Positions 1 to 13,740 of a DNA stretch of 64,000 nt are shown here, in pieces (positions within the stretch are counted from its first letter, which is position 1; each line of letters begins with the position of its first letter). The position numbers and the translations under genes are program-made. Origin of the DNA: Gordonia hankookensis (GTDB lineage: Bacteria > Actinomycetota > Actinomycetes > Mycobacteriales > Mycobacteriaceae); NCBI RefSeq assembly GCF_014673215.1, contig NZ_JACWMS010000001.1, positions 868,001 to 932,000 on the forward strand, in the 5' to 3' direction. A model generated the notes under the pieces. It had not been told where the DNA came from. It was given only the letters and a program-made list of their open reading frames with translations, and ran no database searches.

Positions 1-3000
1 CGCACACGGCGGGGACGACGGAGTGGTCGACGATCTGCGGTCACTGCGCCGGATCGTCACGAGCGGCGAGGCACTCACCCCGGAAACCGTCGCGGCGATC
101 GGACGTCTCACCGACGCCCCGGTCCACAATCTGTACGGCCCCACCGAGGCGGCCGTCGACGTGACCTTCCACGACCACTGCGCTTCCGATGCCGGCGCGG
201 TACCCATCGGCGCGCCGGTCTGGAACACGACAGTCCAGGTCCTCGACCACCGCCTGGCACCCCAGCCCATCGGCGCGATCGGTGAGCTCTATCTGGGCGG
301 GATCCAGCTCGCCCGCGGCTACCGCAACCGCCCCGATCTGACGGCCGGGCGGTTCGTGGCCGATCCGTACGGCACCGGCACTCGTCTCTATCGCACGGGC
401 GATCTGGTCCGCCGCCGCGCCGACGGCGAGCTGGAGTACCTGGGCCGCAGTGACTCTCAGGTGAAGATCCGCGGACAGCGAGTGGAACTCGGCGAGATCG
501 AGGCCGCGTTGAGCAGCCTGGCCGGCGTCCGCGCCGCTGGCGTGGTCGTCCGAGACGACGTGGTCGCCGACTCGGCGGCGGTCGTCGGCTATGTCAGCGG
601 CGACGATCTGTCTGACCGCACCCTGCGGACCGAACTCGCCGACCGTCTCCCCGAGCACATGGTCCCGACGACGATCGTCGTGCTCGACGAGCTGCCCACG
701 ACCGCCAACGGCAAGCTCGACCGGCGCGCGCTGCCCGCACCGCCCCGGCCCGACTCCGCCGAACATGTGACACCGAAGGGGCCGATCGGCGAGCTCGTCG
801 CCGACACGGTCGCCGCGGTGCTCGGCGCCGCCGACGTCTCGATGTCGGACAACTTCTTCACGCTCGGCGGCAACTCGCTGTCGGCGACCCGCGTGGCGGC
901 CCGACTCTCCCGCTCCATCGGACGACGGATCGATCTGCGCACCGTGTTCGACAGTGCGGACCTCACCGGCATCGCCGACGCCATCGCCGCGCTCGGAGTC
1001 GACGCGCAGACCCTGCGCTCCGGTGCCGTCCGCCACGATCCGGCCCCCGAGAGCGTCGACGGGCCCATCCCGCTCTCACCCGCCCAGTACCGACTGTGGC
1101 TGGCCGCCCGCCTCGACCCGGAAGCCGCTGCCACCTACAACATCCCGTTCACGGTGCGACTGGTCGGCGAGCTGGACGTCGATGCACTGCAGGCGGCATT
1201 GAACGATGTCGTCGGACGCCACGAGCCGCTGCGGACGACCGTGTCCGAGCGCGAGGGCATCGCCTGCGCCGAGGTCGCCGACGCATCGGAAGCCCATGTC
1301 ACACTGGATGTCTTCGACGCGACCGCAGGCGACCGGGCCGAGATCACGAGTGCACGCGAGTATGCCGCGGCGCCGTTCGAACTCGTGCGGTCCCTGCCCA
1401 TCCGGGCCCGCCTCGTCCGGACCGGCGACGACGACCACCGGCTGACCGTCGTCATCCACCACATCGCCGCGGACGGATGGTCCCTCGCGCCGCTCGCTGC
1501 CGACCTGGCCGCCGCCTACCGCGCACGTCGCGACGGGTCCGAGCCCGACTGGCCAGCCCTGCCGCTGACCTACTCACAGGTGAGCGCGGCACGCCACGCA
1601 TGGCTGACGGATTCGGGTCCCGACTCGCCCGTCGAGGCGGATCTCGAGTACTGGACCGAGCGCCTCTCCCACTCCCCGCGGGAGACCGAGCTCCCGTTCG
1701 ATCGTCCCCGGCCGCGCACTCCCGATTCTGCGGGTGCCACCCTGCACGCCGGGATCTCGGCACCCCGCCATCGCGGATTGCGAACGCTGGCCGCCGACAA
1801 CGACGCCACCACCTTCATGGTGCTGCACGCCGCGGTCGCCGCACTGTTGCGCACGCTGTCCACCTCGTCCGACATCGCGGTCGGCACCCCGGTCTCCGGT
1901 CGTGGCGACGCCGAGATCGACGGTCTGGTCGGCATGTTCGTCAACACGGTGGTCCTGCGCACCGAGGTGAACAAGGGAGCGGGCTTCACCGACCTCCTCG
2001 CCGACGTCCGCGGTCGCGACCTGGAAGCCTTCGCCCACGCGGACCTTCCGTTCGACCGCCTGGTCACCGACCTGAACCCGGATCGGTCCGGCAACATCCA
2101 TCCGTTCTTCCAGGTCTCGGTCGCCGTCGAGGACAGCTCGGCGATCGAGCTGGAGTTCGCCGGACTGAGCGCCACCGCGTCGCGGGTGGAGATCGGGCAG
2201 ACGAAATTCGATCTGCAGTTCACCTTCACCGAACACACCGACGCCGACGGCGATCCCGGCGGACTCGGCATCGACATCGACTACGCGACAGCACTGTTCG
2301 ACCGCGAGACGATCGCAGGGCTGTCGGCACGACTGGTCCGGCTCATCGACGCCGTCACCGCCCGCCCCGAGATCTCCATCGGTGACATCTCCCTCCTCGA
2401 CCCGCACGAGCAACTCGACCTCGTGCCCGCGGTCGGTGCGGGCAGGCGACCGGTGGAGCACCTGAGCCGCATCCTCGCCCGCGCGGTCGACGCCGAACCC
2501 GACCGGGTGGCCGTGAACGACGGTACGTCGGTCCTGACCTACCGCGAGCTCGACGCGGCGGCCAACCGCCTGGCGCGGCTGCTCATCGCGCACGGCGCCG
2601 GTCCGGAACGCTATGTGGCCGTGTCGTTGCCGCGTAGCGCCGACTGGATGATCACGCTGTGGGCCATCACCCGCACCGGGGCGGCGTGGGTGCCGGTCGA
2701 CCCGAACTACCCGCCGGAGCGCATCGCGTTCATGGTCGGCGACTCCGGCGCGCGGCTGCTCGTCACCGACACCGAATCCGCGGCATCCGGCGACGTCGCC
2801 GACGATCGCGATCCGGGCCGCGACCTCCACACCGTGATCCTCGACGATCCCGCCACCGATGCCGCGCGAAAGGCACTGCCCCACGGCCCGATCCGCGCAG
2901 GCGAGCTCGACGGCCCCACGTCCGTCGACCATCCCGCCTACCTGATCTACACCTCGGGCACCACCGGCACCCCGAAGGGCGTGGTGGTCAGCCACCGCGG

Positions 3001-6000
3001 TCTCGCGGATTTCGCCGCACAGCAGGTGGTCCACTTCGGCCTCACCCCGCGCTGCCGCACCCTGCATCTCGCGTCCCCGAGCTTCGACGCCTCGGTCCTC
3101 GAGGTGCTGATGGCCGTGTCCGCCGCGGCGACGATGCATGTCGCGCCCCCGACCATCGTGGGTGGTGCAGAACTCGCCAACCTGATGCGTTCGGAGCGGA
3201 TCACCCACGCCTTCCTCACCCCTTCGCTGCTGACCACCATGTCGCCCGAGGAACTCCCCGATCTGGCCGCACTGGTCATCGGCGGCGAACATCCCAATCC
3301 AGAAGTGGTGCGGCGGTGGTCGGCCGGCCGGGCGTTGTTCAATGCGTACGGCCCGACCGAGACCACGGTGGTGGCGACGATCTCCGAGGACATCACCCCG
3401 GACGCCCGTGCCCTCACCATCGGCCGCCCGATCCGAGGGATCGCCGCCATGGTGCTCGACGAACGGCTCCAGCCCGTCGCGCCTGGTGCCGTCGGGGAGC
3501 TGTACATCGCGGGACCCCACCTGGCCCGCGGCTACCACGGTGTACGACCGCTGACCTCCAAGAGTTTCGTCGCCAATCCGTACGGCGACCCGGGTGACCG
3601 CATGTACCGCACCGGCGATCTGGTGCGATGGAATACCGACCGGGAGTTGGAGTTCCGTGGTCGCGCCGACCATCAGACCAAGATCCGCGGTCACCGCATC
3701 GAGCTCGGTGAGATCGATGCCGCGCTGGTCACCGACGACGCGGTGCGGGCGGCGGTCACCACCACCACCGGTGAGGGCGCACAGGCGCGCCTGGTGTCGT
3801 ACGTGGCCATCGAATCGGCTCAGACCGACGGCGCCGCCCCGCCGGCGGCCGGGGACACCGCCCGGGCGATCCGCGAACGACTCGCCCGCCGCCTCCCCCG
3901 GCACATGATCCCGCACACGATCATCGAACTCGACGAGATCCCGACCACGCCGATCGGCAAGGTCGACATGCGGGCACTGCCGGATCCCGCGACCGCGAAC
4001 GGCTCGACCGTCGGCGGCGTGGACCATGTCGCGCCGCGTACCGATACCGAACGGACGGTCGCCGCCATCGTCGCCGACCAGCTCGGCCTCGACACCACCG
4101 ACGTCGGTCGCCACCACGACTTCTTCGATCTCGGCGGGAACTCGTTGTCCGCCACGCAGATCGTCGGGCAGCTGGAACAGATCGGCGGGCGCCGAATCGC
4201 GGTCCGCGACATCTTCGACCACTCGACCATCGAGGAGCTGGCCCGACTGGCGGCGCCGGCCGGCACCGACACCGACTACGCCGACCACCGGCCACTGGCC
4301 ACCCTGAGTCACGACGCCGACCTCGTCATCGCTCCCGGACCGGCACAGCAACAACTCTGGTTCCTCAACCAGCTGGCCCAGGACCCGACCGGTACCGACG
4401 CCGAATCGGGGACGGCAGGCCAGTACAACATCGCCTTCGCGCTCGACCTGCGCGGCGACCTCGACGTCGCCGCACTCGACGGCGCGCTGCGCCACGCGAT
4501 CGACCGGCACGAGCCGTTGCGCACCATCTTCCCGGCCCATGACGGTCACCCGGTCATCGACATCCTTCCCGCCGACGCGGTGTCGGTGGATCTGACGCCG
4601 ACCGAGATCCGCGGCGACGACTGGGTCACTGCCTCGGAGCAGCTGGCCCGCAAGGCCTTCGACCTCACGGCCCAGGCACCGATCCGAGTGGTGCTGCACC
4701 GCATCACCGATCCCGACGGTCAGGATGCGCAGGACCGACACCACAAGCTGACCATCGTCGTGCATCACATCGCTGCCGACGGATGGTCCATGGCGCCGCT
4801 CGCGCGTGACATCGCCGGCGCCTACGCGGACCTGCGAGACGGTCGATCACCGTCGCAGGCCGCCCTTCCGGTCGGTTACCGCGACTATCTCCGGTGGCAG
4901 GCCGAGAATCTGGAAGGCCGGCTCGACGAGCTGGCCGGGTGGTGGGGTCGAGAACTCGACGGTCTCGACTCCACCCCCATCCTGATCCCCGAGCCCGCAC
5001 CGGACGCGGAATCCGCGGACGCCGACCCCACCACCGCCGCGGCAGACGTCGTCGAGGTGGAACTCGACGGTGCGTTGCGTTCGGCGCTCGGCGCCATCTC
5101 CGACGGCCGGACGACGGAGTTCATGACGATCCACGCCGTCTTCGCGGCGCTCCTGCACCGGCTGCACGCCGACCCCGACACACACATCGGCGGAACCCCG
5201 TCGGATGTGGTCATCGGCACCCCGGTCGCCGGTCGCACGGACCCGCGGCTGTCCGATCTGGTCGGCATGTTCGTGAACTCCGTCGTACTCCGCACCCCGG
5301 TGGACGGCTCGGCCGGGTTCACCCACCTGCTCGACGAGATCCGGCCCCGCGATCTCGAGGCGCTCTCGCAGGCCGACATGCCGTTCGAGAACGTGGTGGC
5401 GACGGTCAATCCGCCTCGCACGGGACGCCATCCGATCTTCTCGATCGCACTCGCATTCGACGCGGTGCCCGGAGTGTCGGACTCGGCGCTGGGCGTCGAC
5501 GTGCACCTCGACGGACTCGAGGTGACTGCACAAGAGGTCGAGACCGGCGCTGCCCGCTTCGATCTCGAGCTGCGACTGCGTGGCGACACGGCGCGGTTCA
5601 CCTACGCCACCGACGTCTTCAGCCGCCGACGTGTCGAGGCGATCGCCCGGGGCCTGGTGGAGATCACCCAGCAGATCGTCGCCGATCCCGAGCGGCCGAT
5701 CGACGATCTCCCGCTGTCGGTCGACGGACCCGAACCCGTTGCGGCACTGTCGGAGCCGTGCCATCTGGCCGACATCCTGCGGTCCGCGGTCGCCGAGCAT
5801 CCCGACGCGATCGCGCTGCGCGACGGCGATACGGCATTCACGTATGCCGAACTCGACCGACGCGCCGGACGCTGGGCCAATCGTCTGAGCGTGCTGGGAG
5901 TCGGCGCCGAGGACGTGATCGCCGTGGCATTGGACCGGTCCGCGGAATCGGTGGTCGCCACGTGGGCGGTCACCCGTACCGGTGCGGCCGTGCTCCCGCT

Positions 6001-9000
6001 CGATCCTCGTTACCCCTCCGATCGCGTCCGCCACATGCTCGATGACGCCCGGGCCGTCGTCGGGATCACCGATCCGGACCGGTTCGGCGAACTGCCGCAT
6101 CATCTCTGGTGGCTGACCACCGACGAACTCGACCTGCTGCCCGTGCCGACCGACGGCGGAGACATCGATGCCGACGACGTCCGGCGGAATCCGGACACTG
6201 TGGCCTATATCGTCTACACCAGCGGCTCGACAGGGAAGCCCAAGGGCGTCACCGTGACCCACCGCGGTCTCGCAGCCTACGCCGCGGCGCAACAGCAGAA
6301 CGGCGAGATCGCCGAGGGCGACCGCACCCTGCACTTCGCCTCACCGGGCTTCGACGCGTCCATGCTCGAGTTCTTGATGGCGTTCGCCACCGGCGCGACC
6401 ATGGTCGTGGCCCCGCCGTCGATCTACGGTGGCGACGAGCTCGTGGACTTCCTGGCTCGTGAGCAGGTGACCCACGCGTTCATCACCCCGGCCGCGCTCG
6501 CCGCGGCGACCACGTCCGACCTCCCTGCACTGCGGGTACTCGGCGTCGGCGGCGAGGCATCGAGCCCGGCCCTGGTGGCGCAGTGGGGCGCCGACCGGCG
6601 CTACCTGAACCACTACGGGCCCACCGAGACCACGATCGTCTCGACGATCTCCCGGCCACTGCGTCCGGGCGACCCGATCACCATCGGGACCCCGATCCCC
6701 GGCTGCAACGCCCTCGTCCTCGACCATCGCCTGCAACCGGTGCCGTCGATGGTGCCCGGCGAGCTCTACCTGTCCGGCCCCGGTGTCGCACGCGGCTACC
6801 TCGGCCGCGCGGACATCACCGCATCCCGATTCGTCGCGGCGCCGGACGGCTCCGGCACGGTGATGTACCGGACCGGCGACATCGTGCACCGCGACCCCTC
6901 CGGATCGCTCGTCTACCACGGCCGCACCGACAATCAGGTGAAGGTGCGAGGCTTCCGCATCGAACTCGACGAGGTGTCCGGCGCACTTGCCGAACACCCC
7001 GACGTCGACTTCGCGACCACGCTCGTCCGGGGCACCGGGGCCGACGCCGTGCTTGCGTCATATGTGACGTTGCACGAGCACACGGATCCGGCGGCTGCCC
7101 CCAGCGGTACCGATCTGCGGAACACGGTGCGCGCTCGGCTCCCCCGCCAGATGGTGCCGTCGTCGGTCACGGTGCTCGACCGGATTCCGTTGACCACCAA
7201 CGGGAAGTTGGACCGGTCGGCGCTGCCCGAGCCGGTGGCCGTCGCCGATCCGGGTGGCCGGGCACCGTCCACCGAGGCCGAGACCTCGATCATCGAGATC
7301 CTCGCGGACGTACTCGGCGTCGACGCCGGAGTCGTCTCCGCCGACGACGACTTCTTCGGCCTCGGGGGTACCTCGCTCCAGGCGACCACCGTGGTCGGTC
7401 GGCTGAACAACGTGTACCCGTCGGTGGACTGGCGGGTGCGGGACATCTTCGACACCCCGACGATCGCCGGGCTGGCCGGGATGATCCCGGCCGGTGCACC
7501 GACCGCTGCGGTGCCCGCACCTGAGGAGCCTGCTGCCGATCGGCCCCGACCGACCCGCGTACCACTGGCACCGGTCCAGCGTCGCCTCTGGTCACTGGCA
7601 CGCACCGCTCCGGACGCCACCGACTACCTGATGCCCTTCGCGGTCCGCCTCACCGGCACACTCGATCCGGAGATCCTCCGCGACACTCTGATCGACCTCG
7701 TGAACCGGCATGCCTCCCTGCGCACCATCTACCCGGTGGTCGACGACACACCCGTCGGCGTGGTGCTCGACGACGCGTCCGGCATCGTCGGCGATCTCAC
7801 CCCGATCGCGGCCGACGACGCCACACGCGATCGCCTGCTCGCACCGATGGATGTCACCACCGCTGCGCCGATGCGCGCCGCGGTCATCGAACGCGCCCGC
7901 GACGAGCACACCCTGGTGCTCGTGATCCACCACATCGCCGCCGACGGCGCCTCGCTGCCGGTGCTGATGGGTGACCTCGTGACCGCCTACGCCGAGCGCG
8001 TCGACGGGCGCACACAGATCTGGCCCCCGGCGATCGTCGACTACCGGGATTACGCATCCGAGGTCGCAGGCGCCGGAGACGTCTCGGATTCCGTCGAACA
8101 GGACCGGCGCTACTGGGCCGACGTCCTCGCCGGTGCACCGGCCGAGACGACGGTGCCCGTCTCGTCCCCGGCCGATCGACCCGACGGCGGCGAAGGAGCG
8201 TCGGTGGTGACAGCGGTGGACGACGACCTCCGCGTCGCGCTCGCCGAGTTCGCCCGTGAACGCTCGACGACACCATTCGCCGTGCTGCACACCGCACTCG
8301 CCGTGCTGCTGCATCGCCTGGGACTGGGAGACGACCTGGTCATCGGCACCCCGGTGGCCAACCGCGCACCGCGTGGATCCTCGGCGGGCTACGAGCGTGT
8401 GGTCGGTATGTTCGTGAACACCCTGGCGCTGCGCACCCGCCTGACACCCGAGGAATCGGTGACGCATCTGCTCGACGCGACGCGGGCCGCCGACCTCGAG
8501 GCACTCGACCATCTCGACGCGCCTTTCGACGACGTCGTCACCGACGTCAACCCCACCCGCGAGATCGGCAGGCATCCCCTGTTCCAGATCGCGTTGTCGG
8601 TGCACGACTTCGCCGAGTCCTCGCTCGCGGGTGGCGGGTCGATCCCGATGACCGACGGGCTCACGCTCGGGCTGTCCGAGATCGGCACGCGCACCGCGAA
8701 GTTCGATCTGCAGTTCACCGTGACCGGGATGGCCCCGTCGGCGTCTGAGGCGGCCGTCGAGCTGACCTACGCGACCGCACGGTACTCGAAGGCCGATGCC
8801 GAGCAGATCGTCACGCGACTGTTGCGCGTCGTCCGCGCCTTCATCTGCGACCCGGGCCGTGCGGTCGGGGACATCCGGATCACCGACCCGCTCGAGGTCG
8901 CCGCGGTCAGTCCCGCCACCGGCCCCGATGCGCCGCCGCAGGCCACCTTCGGCGAACTGCTCGCCGACGCCGTACGGCGCAATCCGGAGGGCTGGGCCGC

Positions 9001-11581
9001 GGTCACCGACGGCGATGCGATCACCTACGCCGACCTGGACGCACGATCGAACCGCCTGGCCCGGGTCCTGCTCGGCCGCGGGGTCGGTGACCGACCGGAA
9101 ACCGTTGTCGCGATGGCCATCCCCCGGTCGATCCAGGCGATCGTGACGATCTGGGCGATCATCAAGTCCGGCGCCGCCTATGTGCCGGTCGACCCGACCT
9201 ACCCGCCCGAGCGAATCCGCCACATGCTCGACGACAGCGGAGCATCGATGGTGGTGACCACGTCATCGAGCCGCGTGAGCTTCGGCGACGACCTCCACCT
9301 CCCGATCCTGCTGCTCGACGACCTGTCCACCCGGACCCGGTTGGGCCATTCCTCGCCGACCCCCATCCGGGAGAGCGAGCTGGCCGCGCCGATGCGGCCG
9401 GATCAGTTGGCGTACATCATCTACACCTCGGGTTCCACCGGCCGCCCGAAGGGCGTCCTGGTGCCGCACAGCGGACTCGCGGCCGTCCACGCGGAGCTCC
9501 GGACCCGGATGCACCCGGACAGCGAATCGCGCGTCCTGCACTTCGCCTCGCCCAGTTTCGACGCGTCGGTGCTGGAGTTCCTCATGGCCGCCGCAGGCGG
9601 TGCGGCCCTGGCGATCGTGCCGCCGGGGATCTACGGGGGCACCGAACTCGAACGCTTCATCGCGCGCCATCAGGTCAGCCACGCGTTCATCACGCCTGCC
9701 GCGGTGGCCACCATGGACCCGGCCGCGGTGCCGCGCCTGCGCGAGCTCGCCGTCGGCGGCGAGGACTTCGGCTCCGAGCTGGTCCGTCGCTGGGCGCCCG
9801 GCCGCATGATGTTCAACGTCTACGGTCCCACCGAGACCACCGTGATCATCACCGGCAGTACCGCATTGGACCCGGGCGGGCCACTGACCATCGGAACCCC
9901 GAACAACGGGGTCGGCGCCCTGGTGCTCGACCGGCGACTGCATCCGGTGCCCACCGGGGTGGTCGGTGAGCTCTACCTCATCGGCGACCAGGTCACCCGC
10001 GGCTATCACCGGCGGCCACAGCTCACCGCCACCAGGTTCGTCCCGGCGCCGATGGTCACCGGCGACGCCTATGCCGGCCGGCGGATGTACCGCACGGGCG
10101 ACCTGGTGCGGTGGACCGCGGACGGCCGCATCGAGTACGTCGGCCGCGCCGACAACCAGGTGCAGGTCCGCGGGTTCCGGATCGAGCTCGGGGAGATCGA
10201 CGATGCTCTCGCCGCCCATCCCGCAGTCGATTTCGCGGTCACCGTGGTGGACGAGTCCGCCGGCGCCCCGACGTTGCGCAGTTACCTGACCACCTACCCC
10301 GGCGCGACGATGGACAGCGACGACATCCGCGCCCATCTCGGATCGCGGCTGCCGCGGCACATGCTGCCGTCGTCGATCACCCGGCTGGACGAGGTACCGC
10401 TCACGCCGACCGGCAAACTCGATCACTCGGCGCTGCCGGCCGCCTCCGGGTCGTCACCGTCCCGCGCGCCGCGTCCGGGCATGGAACAACAGATCGCCGC
10501 GGTCTTCACCGACGTGCTGTCGCTCGACGACAACTCGGTCGGCGCCGACGACGGCTTCTTCGACCTGGGCGGCAACTCGCTGATGGCCACTACCGTCGCC
10601 GCCCGACTGGGCGACCTGCTCGGCTGCGAGGTGCCCGTTCAGACGTTGTTCGCGGCGCCGACCGTCGCCGAGTTGGCAGCGGTGACCGAGACCGCGGGCC
10701 GCCGGGCCGGTGCCGATCCCGATGGCACGCCGTCGATCACCGGCGTCGGTTTCGATCCGCTGCTGACGCTGCGGCGGACACCTGCAGGCCCGGAGCCGGC
10801 ACAGCCCCCACTGTTCGTGATCCACCCGGCGATCGGCCTCTCGTGGAGCTTCGCATCGCTGCTGCCGCACGTGGCACCAGACCGGGCTGTGCACGGACTG
10901 CAGAATCCACTGCTCACCGGTGGGCCTGCGGCACAGACCATCTCCGAGCTGGCCGCCGACTATGTGGCCCGAATCCGCACCGTCGCCCCGCACGGGCCCT
11001 ATCACCTGGTGGGCTGGTCACTCGGCGGACTGATCGCCCACGAGGTGGCGATCGCCCTGCAGGCAGCAGGCGACGAGGTGGCGCAACTGGTGCTGCTGGA
11101 CTCGTTCGTGCTCGCCGACCGCCCAGACCTCGCGACCGAGCCCTCGGTGGCGGAACTGCTGGCCGAGTTCGGCATCGCCGCCGCCGACGACGGGCGCGAG
11201 CCGTCGGTCACCGAGGCGTGGCAGGCCGTGCGCGCCGCGGGCGGGCCCCTGGCCGGACTCTCCGAGGCCGACTTCGAGGCCGTCCACCGAACGTTCCGGC
11301 ACGCGACACCACTCGCCGCGCACTGGCGTCCCGGCATGTTCCGCGGCGACATGACGTTCGTGACGGCGGCCGGTGACCCACCGCCGGGGCGACCTGCGGT
11401 GGACGACTGGCGCGATCACGTGAGCGGCAAGATCGCCGAGACCGTGGTGCATTGCACGCACGCGCGAATGCTGCTGCCCGAGAACGTGACCGGATTCGCG
11501 GCCGCGATCGAGGGGACGGCGGCACCCGCCACCACAGATCTGAACACCGATGACGGAATCGCCAACGAGGAGGAAGCATGA
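1..11581 (+). CDS. Nonribosomal peptide synthetase, 3' part (A-PCP + 3x C-A-PCP + TE), 5' end outside window
   Basis: The frame is open from base 2, so the gene starts upstream of the window. In visible order: the second half of an A domain (GPTEAA near base 140, A10 motif NGKLD near 710), PCP (LGGNSL near 870), then C (HHIAADG near 1460), A (TSGTTG near 2955), PCP (near 4131), C (near 4765), A (TSGSTG near 6220), PCP (LGGTSL near 7363), C (near 7930), A (near 9427), PCP (near 10567) and a thioesterase (GWSLGG near 11015). No epimerization domain is visible. The first A domain ends with pocket residues V-S-L-V-D plus the A10 Lys, the back half of the Ser code; the other three read D-A-L-F at their first pocket positions, for which I assign no substrate. 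The TE implies that this protein releases the peptide. The TGA overlaps the ATG of the next gene, so the MbtH partner is translationally coupled. Confidence 0.97.
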   Translation, partial: AHGGDDGVVDDLRSLRRIVTSGEALTPETVAAIGRLTDAPVHNLYGPTEAAVDVTFHDHCASDAGAVPIGAPVWNTTVQVLDHRLAPQPIGAIGELYLGGIQLARGYRNRPDLTAGRFVADPYGTGTRLYRTGDLVRRRADGELEYLGRSDSQVKIRGQRVELGEIEAALSSLAGVRAAGVVVRDDVVADSAAVVGYVSGDDLSDRTLRTELADRLPEHMVPTTIVVLDELPTTANGKLDRRALPAPPRPDSAEHVTPKGPIGELVADTVAAVLGAADVSMSDNFFTLGGNSLSATRVAARLSRSIGRRIDLRTVFDSADLTGIADAIAALGVDAQTLRSGAVRHDPAPESVDGPIPLSPAQYRLWLAARLDPEAAATYNIPFTVRLVGELDVDALQAALNDVVGRHEPLRTTVSEREGIACAEVADASEAHVTLDVFDATAGDRAEITSAREYAAAPFELVRSLPIRARLVRTGDDDHRLTVVIHHIAADGWSLAPLAADLAAAYRARRDGSEPDWPALPLTYSQVSAARHAWLTDSGPDSPVEADLEYWTERLSHSPRETELPFDRPRPRTPDSAGATLHAGISAPRHRGLRTLAADNDATTFMVLHAAVAALLRTLSTSSDIAVGTPVSGRGDAEIDGLVGMFVNTVVLRTEVNKGAGFTDLLADVRGRDLEAFAHADLPFDRLVTDLNPDRSGNIHPFFQVSVAVEDSSAIELEFAGLSATASRVEIGQTKFDLQFTFTEHTDADGDPGGLGIDIDYATALFDRETIAGLSARLVRLIDAVTARPEISIGDISLLDPHEQLDLVPAVGAGRRPVEHLSRILARAVDAEPDRVAVNDGTSVLTYRELDAAANRLARLLIAHGAGPERYVAVSLPRSADWMITLWAITRTGAAWVPVDPNYPPERIAFMVGDSGARLLVTDTESAASGDVADDRDPGRDLHTVILDDPATDAARKALPHGPIRAGELDGPTSVDHPAYLIYTSGTTGTPKGVVVSHRGLADFAAQQVVHFGLTPRCRTLHLASPSFDASVLEVLMAVSAAATMHVAPPTIVGGAELANLMRSERITHAFLTPSLLTTMSPEELPDLAALVIGGEHPNPEVVRRWSAGRALFNAYGPTETTVVATISEDITPDARALTIGRPIRGIAAMVLDERLQPVAPGAVGELYIAGPHLARGYHGVRPLTSKSFVANPYGDPGDRMYRTGDLVRWNTDRELEFRGRADHQTKIRGHRIELGEIDAALVTDDAVRAAVTTTTGEGAQARLVSYVAIESAQTDGAAPPAAGDTARAIRERLARRLPRHMIPHTIIELDEIPTTPIGKVDMRALPDPATANGSTVGGVDHVAPRTDTERTVAAIVADQLGLDTTDVGRHHDFFDLGGNSLSATQIVGQLEQIGGRRIAVRDIFDHSTIEELARLAAPAGTDTDYADHRPLATLSHDADLVIAPGPAQQQLWFLNQLAQDPTGTDAESGTAGQYNIAFALDLRGDLDVAALDGALRHAIDRHEPLRTIFPAHDGHPVIDILPADAVSVDLTPTEIRGDDWVTASEQLARKAFDLTAQAPIRVVLHRITDPDGQDAQDRHHKLTIVVHHIAADGWSMAPLARDIAGAYADLRDGRSPSQAALPVGYRDYLRWQAENLEGRLDELAGWWGRELDGLDSTPILIPEPAPDAESADADPTTAAADVVEVELDGALRSALGAISDGRTTEFMTIHAVFAALLHRLHADPDTHIGGTPSDVVIGTPVAGRTDPRLSDLVGMFVNSVVLRTPVDGSAGFTHLLDEIRPRDLEALSQADMPFENVVATVNPPRTGRHPIFSIALAFDAVPGVSDSALGVDVHLDGLEVTAQEVETGAARFDLELRLRGDTARFTYATDVFSRRRVEAIARGLVEITQQIVADPERPIDDLPLSVDGPEPVAALSEPCHLADILRSAVAEHPDAIALRDGDTAFTYAELDRRAGRWANRLSVLGVGAEDVIAVALDRSAESVVATWAVTRTGAAVLPLDPRYPSDRVRHMLDDARAVVGITDPDRFGELPHHLWWLTTDELDLLPVPTDGGDIDADDVRRNPDTVAYIVYTSGSTGKPKGVTVTHRGLAAYAAAQQQNGEIAEGDRTLHFASPGFDASMLEFLMAFATGATMVVAPPSIYGGDELVDFLAREQVTHAFITPAALAAATTSDLPALRVLGVGGEASSPALVAQWGADRRYLNHYGPTETTIVSTISRPLRPGDPITIGTPIPGCNALVLDHRLQPVPSMVPGELYLSGPGVARGYLGRADITASRFVAAPDGSGTVMYRTGDIVHRDPSGSLVYHGRTDNQVKVRGFRIELDEVSGALAEHPDVDFATTLVRGTGADAVLASYVTLHEHTDPAAAPSGTDLRNTVRARLPRQMVPSSVTVLDRIPLTTNGKLDRSALPEPVAVADPGGRAPSTEAETSIIEILADVLGVDAGVVSADDDFFGLGGTSLQATTVVGRLNNVYPSVDWRVRDIFDTPTIAGLAGMIPAGAPTAAVPAPEEPAADRPRPTRVPLAPVQRRLWSLARTAPDATDYLMPFAVRLTGTLDPEILRDTLIDLVNRHASLRTIYPVVDDTPVGVVLDDASGIVGDLTPIAADDATRDRLLAPMDVTTAAPMRAAVIERARDEHTLVLVIHHIAADGASLPVLMGDLVTAYAERVDGRTQIWPPAIVDYRDYASEVAGAGDVSDSVEQDRRYWADVLAGAPAETTVPVSSPADRPDGGEGASVVTAVDDDLRVALAEFARERSTTPFAVLHTALAVLLHRLGLGDDLVIGTPVANRAPRGSSAGYERVVGMFVNTLALRTRLTPEESVTHLLDATRAADLEALDHLDAPFDDVVTDVNPTREIGRHPLFQIALSVHDFAESSLAGGGSIPMTDGLTLGLSEIGTRTAKFDLQFTVTGMAPSASEAAVELTYATARYSKADAEQIVTRLLRVVRAFICDPGRAVGDIRITDPLEVAAVSPATGPDAPPQATFGELLADAVRRNPEGWAAVTDGDAITYADLDARSNRLARVLLGRGVGDRPETVVAMAIPRSIQAIVTIWAIIKSGAAYVPVDPTYPPERIRHMLDDSGASMVVTTSSSRVSFGDDLHLPILLLDDLSTRTRLGHSSPTPIRESELAAPMRPDQLAYIIYTSGSTGRPKGVLVPHSGLAAVHAELRTRMHPDSESRVLHFASPSFDASVLEFLMAAAGGAALAIVPPGIYGGTELERFIARHQVSHAFITPAAVATMDPAAVPRLRELAVGGEDFGSELVRRWAPGRMMFNVYGPTETTVIITGSTALDPGGPLTIGTPNNGVGALVLDRRLHPVPTGVVGELYLIGDQVTRGYHRRPQLTATRFVPAPMVTGDAYAGRRMYRTGDLVRWTADGRIEYVGRADNQVQVRGFRIELGEIDDALAAHPAVDFAVTVVDESAGAPTLRSYLTTYPGATMDSDDIRAHLGSRLPRHMLPSSITRLDEVPLTPTGKLDHSALPAASGSSPSRAPRPGMEQQIAAVFTDVLSLDDNSVGADDGFFDLGGNSLMATTVAARLGDLLGCEVPVQTLFAAPTVAELAAVTETAGRRAGADPDGTPSITGVGFDPLLTLRRTPAGPEPAQPPLFVIHPAIGLSWSFASLLPHVAPDRAVHGLQNPLLTGGPAAQTISELAADYVARIRTVAPHGPYHLVGWSLGGLIAHEVAIALQAAGDEVAQLVLLDSFVLADRPDLATEPSVAELLAEFGIAAADDGREPSVTEAWQAVRAAGGPLAGLSEADFEAVHRTFRHATPLAAHWRPGMFRGDMTFVTAAGDPPPGRPAVDDWRDHVSGKIAETVVHCTHARMLLPENVTGFAAAIEGTAAPATTDLNTDDGIANEEEA

Positions 11582-11838
11582 CAAATCCGTTCGACGACAC
11601 CGAAGGGGTGTTCTTCGTACTGGTCAATGACGAAGGGCAGCACTCGCTCTGGCCCGAGTTCGCACCGGTACCGGAGGGCTGGCGCATCATGCACGGCCCC
11701 GCCGGGCACGATGACTGCCTCGCCTACGTGGAAGAGCATTGGCGCGACATGCGGCCGGCCAGCCTGATCCGGGCGATGGAGTCGGCCGCCGCAGCAAAGG
11801 AGAGCGAGGATCGCATTGGGACGGCACAGCATGATTGA
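11578..11838 (+). CDS. MbtH-like protein 1
   Basis: An 86-residue MbtH-family protein; members bind A domains of NRPSs and support their solubility and activity. The N-terminus MTNPFDD, the motif HSLWP, the following P.GW and the later W..MRPASL are the family signature. The start overlaps the NRPS stop by four bases (ATGA), tying it to the upstream synthetase. It is clearly more divergent than the other two MbtH genes in this window, which are nearly identical to each other, so it probably serves the locus 1 synthetase. Its C-terminus is longer and ends in a short charged tail. Confidence 0.96.
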   Translation: MTNPFDDTEGVFFVLVNDEGQHSLWPEFAPVPEGWRIMHGPAGHDDCLAYVEEHWRDMRPASLIRAMESAAAAKESEDRIGTAQHD

Positions 11839-12916
11839 CGCCACCGATCACACCGACGACACCGACACCGGGACCGGGACCACCGGTGACGCGCACGCCC
11901 TCCGGCTGATGGGCGTCCGGAAGACCTACCGTTCCGGACTCTTCGGGCGCGGGCCGCGGGTCCATGCACTCGACGGTCTGGAGCTGACGGTTCCCACCGG
12001 AACCGTCCACGCGCTCCTCGGACCCAACGGCGCAGGCAAGACCACCACGGTCCGGACCGTCGCGACCCTCCTCCGGCCGGACGAGGGCGAGGTGGAGGTC
12101 TGCGGACTCGATGCGGTTGCCGAACCCGACGCCGTCCGTGCCCGGATCGGCGTCTCCGGCCAATATGCCGCCGTGGACGGCACTCTCACCGGTTTCGAGA
12201 ATCTCCGCCTGGTCGGCCAGCTGTACAAGCAGTCGCGCGGCGAGGCCTCCGATCGCGCCCGCGAACTGATCGCGGACCTCGCGCTCGAGGACGCCGCCGA
12301 CCGGCCGATGCGTACCTACTCGGGTGGCATGCGCCGCAGGCTCGACCTCGCAGGCGCGCTCATCAACCGACCGGAACTGATCATCCTGGACGAGCCGACC
12401 ACCGGTCTCGATCCCCGTGGCCGGCGTCAGATCTGGGAGGTGATCGAGACCCAGGTAGCGGCAGGCACGACCGTGTTGCTGACCACCCAATACCTCGAAG
12501 AGGCCGATGCGCTCGCCGATGCCATCACCGTCATCGACCACGGGCGCGTGCGGGCACAGGGCACCGCCGACGAACTGAAATCGACCACGGCACAGTCACT
12601 CCTGACCATCGAGGTTCGCGACACCGACGATTCCGACGAGCGATCCGGCCTGGTCGCCACCACTCTCGCCGAGGTCGGACTCGGGATGCCGAGCCGGCTG
12701 GGGCCCAACCGCTGGTCGGTGCCGGTCGCCGACGGCACCCGAAGCGGCGTCGATGCCGTGAAGATCTGTGACCGTGCCGGGATCGACGTGGTCGACGCCG
12801 AGGTGACCACGCCGACTCTCGACGACGTGTTCCTGCGTCTGACCGGCAGACCCGAGGACGACGACCCGGACGCAGGCCAGGCCCGGGCCCGCACCGAACG
12901 ATTGGAGCGAGTGTGA
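11816..12916 (+). CDS. ABC exporter ATP-binding protein (DrrA type)
   Basis: A 366-residue ATPase of the daunorubicin-resistance DrrA family. Walker A reads [10 protein letters not shown] (near residue 66), the signature is YSGGMRRR, and Walker B is [11 protein letters not shown] followed by the switch TTQYLEEAD. The C-terminal 90 residues match the domain usual in DrrA proteins. It should power export of the locus 1 peptide with the permease that follows. Start choice: TTG at 11816 has a GCGAGGA ribosome site 5 bases upstream, while ATG at 11831 has none close by. Either start overlaps mbtH, so the locus reads as one operon. The first 25 residues are Asp/Thr-rich and look disordered. Confidence 0.93.
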   Translation: MGRHSMIDATDHTDDTDTGTGTTGDAHALRLMGVRKTYRSGLFGRGPRVHALDGLELTVPTGTVHALLGPNGAGKTTTVRTVATLLRPDEGEVEVCGLDAVAEPDAVRARIGVSGQYAAVDGTLTGFENLRLVGQLYKQSRGEASDRARELIADLALEDAADRPMRTYSGGMRRRLDLAGALINRPELIILDEPTTGLDPRGRRQIWEVIETQVAAGTTVLLTTQYLEEADALADAITVIDHGRVRAQGTADELKSTTAQSLLTIEVRDTDDSDERSGLVATTLAEVGLGMPSRLGPNRWSVPVADGTRSGVDAVKICDRAGIDVVDAEVTTPTLDDVFLRLTGRPEDDDPDAGQARARTERLERV

Positions 12917-13695
12917 TGTTTGCCGACACCGCCGTCATCGTCGAACGCAATCTCCTGACCGTCCGACGTATCCCGACCCTGCTGGTGAGCGCCACGATCC
13001 AGCCGCTGATGTTCGTGTTCCTCTTCGCCTACGTGTTCGGCGCCACCTTCGGTGGCGGATCGTATCGAGAGTTCCTGATGGCCGGGATCTTCACCCAGAC
13101 CGTCGTCTTCAATGCCGCATTCACCACGGTCGGCCTGGCCAACGACATGTCCGATGGCATCATCGACCGACTCCGGTCCCTGCCGATGTCCCGGCTCGGT
13201 GTCATAGCGGGCCGGGTCACCTCGGACATGCTGCTCGGGATACTCGGTCTCGGGGTGATGGTGGCCTGCGGCCTGGCCATCGGCTGGCGCGTGCGCGGCA
13301 GCGCTCTCGACGCGGCCATCGCATTCGGGGTCCTGTTGCTTTTCGCACTCGCGATGGCCTGGATCGGTGCGGTGACCGGATTGGCTGCGCCGAATGTCGA
13401 AGTGGCCCAGAGCATCGGGTTCCTGTGGATGTTCCCGGTCACCTTCTTGTCCAGCGCGTTCATCTCGGCGCAGAGCCTGCCGGGATTCCTCCGGCCGATC
13501 GCGGAGTGGAATCCGGTCACCGCCGTCGCCACCGCCTGTCGCCAGAAATTCGGCAATGCCTCGCCGCCCGATTTCCCGGCACCCACCGGCTGGGTGGCCG
13601 AGCACGCGGTGAGCTATTCGATCGGCTGCAGTGTCGCCATCCTGGCGATCTGTATCCCGTTGTCGCTCATTCTCTACCGCAAGTCCACCGCGTAG
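12913..13695 (+). CDS. ABC-2 type permease (DrrB type)
   Basis: A membrane protein of about 260 residues with around six hydrophobic segments, of ABC-2 exporter length and pattern. It overlaps the ATPase stop: GTG at 12913, with an alternative ATG three bases on at 12916. The central stretch DRLRSLPMSR is the typical cytoplasmic loop of DrrB permeases, and the region near residue 190 (FISAQSLPGFLRPI...NP) is the usual end of the family. With the upstream ATPase it forms a two-gene exporter, unlike the three-gene exporter of locus 2. The stop codon lies inside a 16-bp tandem duplication. Confidence 0.92.
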   Translation: MMFADTAVIVERNLLTVRRIPTLLVSATIQPLMFVFLFAYVFGATFGGGSYREFLMAGIFTQTVVFNAAFTTVGLANDMSDGIIDRLRSLPMSRLGVIAGRVTSDMLLGILGLGVMVACGLAIGWRVRGSALDAAIAFGVLLLFALAMAWIGAVTGLAAPNVEVAQSIGFLWMFPVTFLSSAFISAQSLPGFLRPIAEWNPVTAVATACRQKFGNASPPDFPAPTGWVAEHAVSYSIGCSVAILAICIPLSLILYRKSTA

Positions 13696-13715
13696 GGGTT
13701 CCACCGCGTAGGGGT
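13684..13715. repeat. 16-bp tandem duplication across a stop codon
   Basis: The unit TCCACCGCGTAGGGGT occurs twice, head to tail and perfectly, at 13684-13699 and 13700-13715, followed by five more bases of the unit. The first copy contains the TAG of the permease gene. It looks like a slippage duplication and has no evident role. Confidence 0.85.
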
Positions 13716-13740
13716 CCACCACAGCGGACCACATGGGCGT

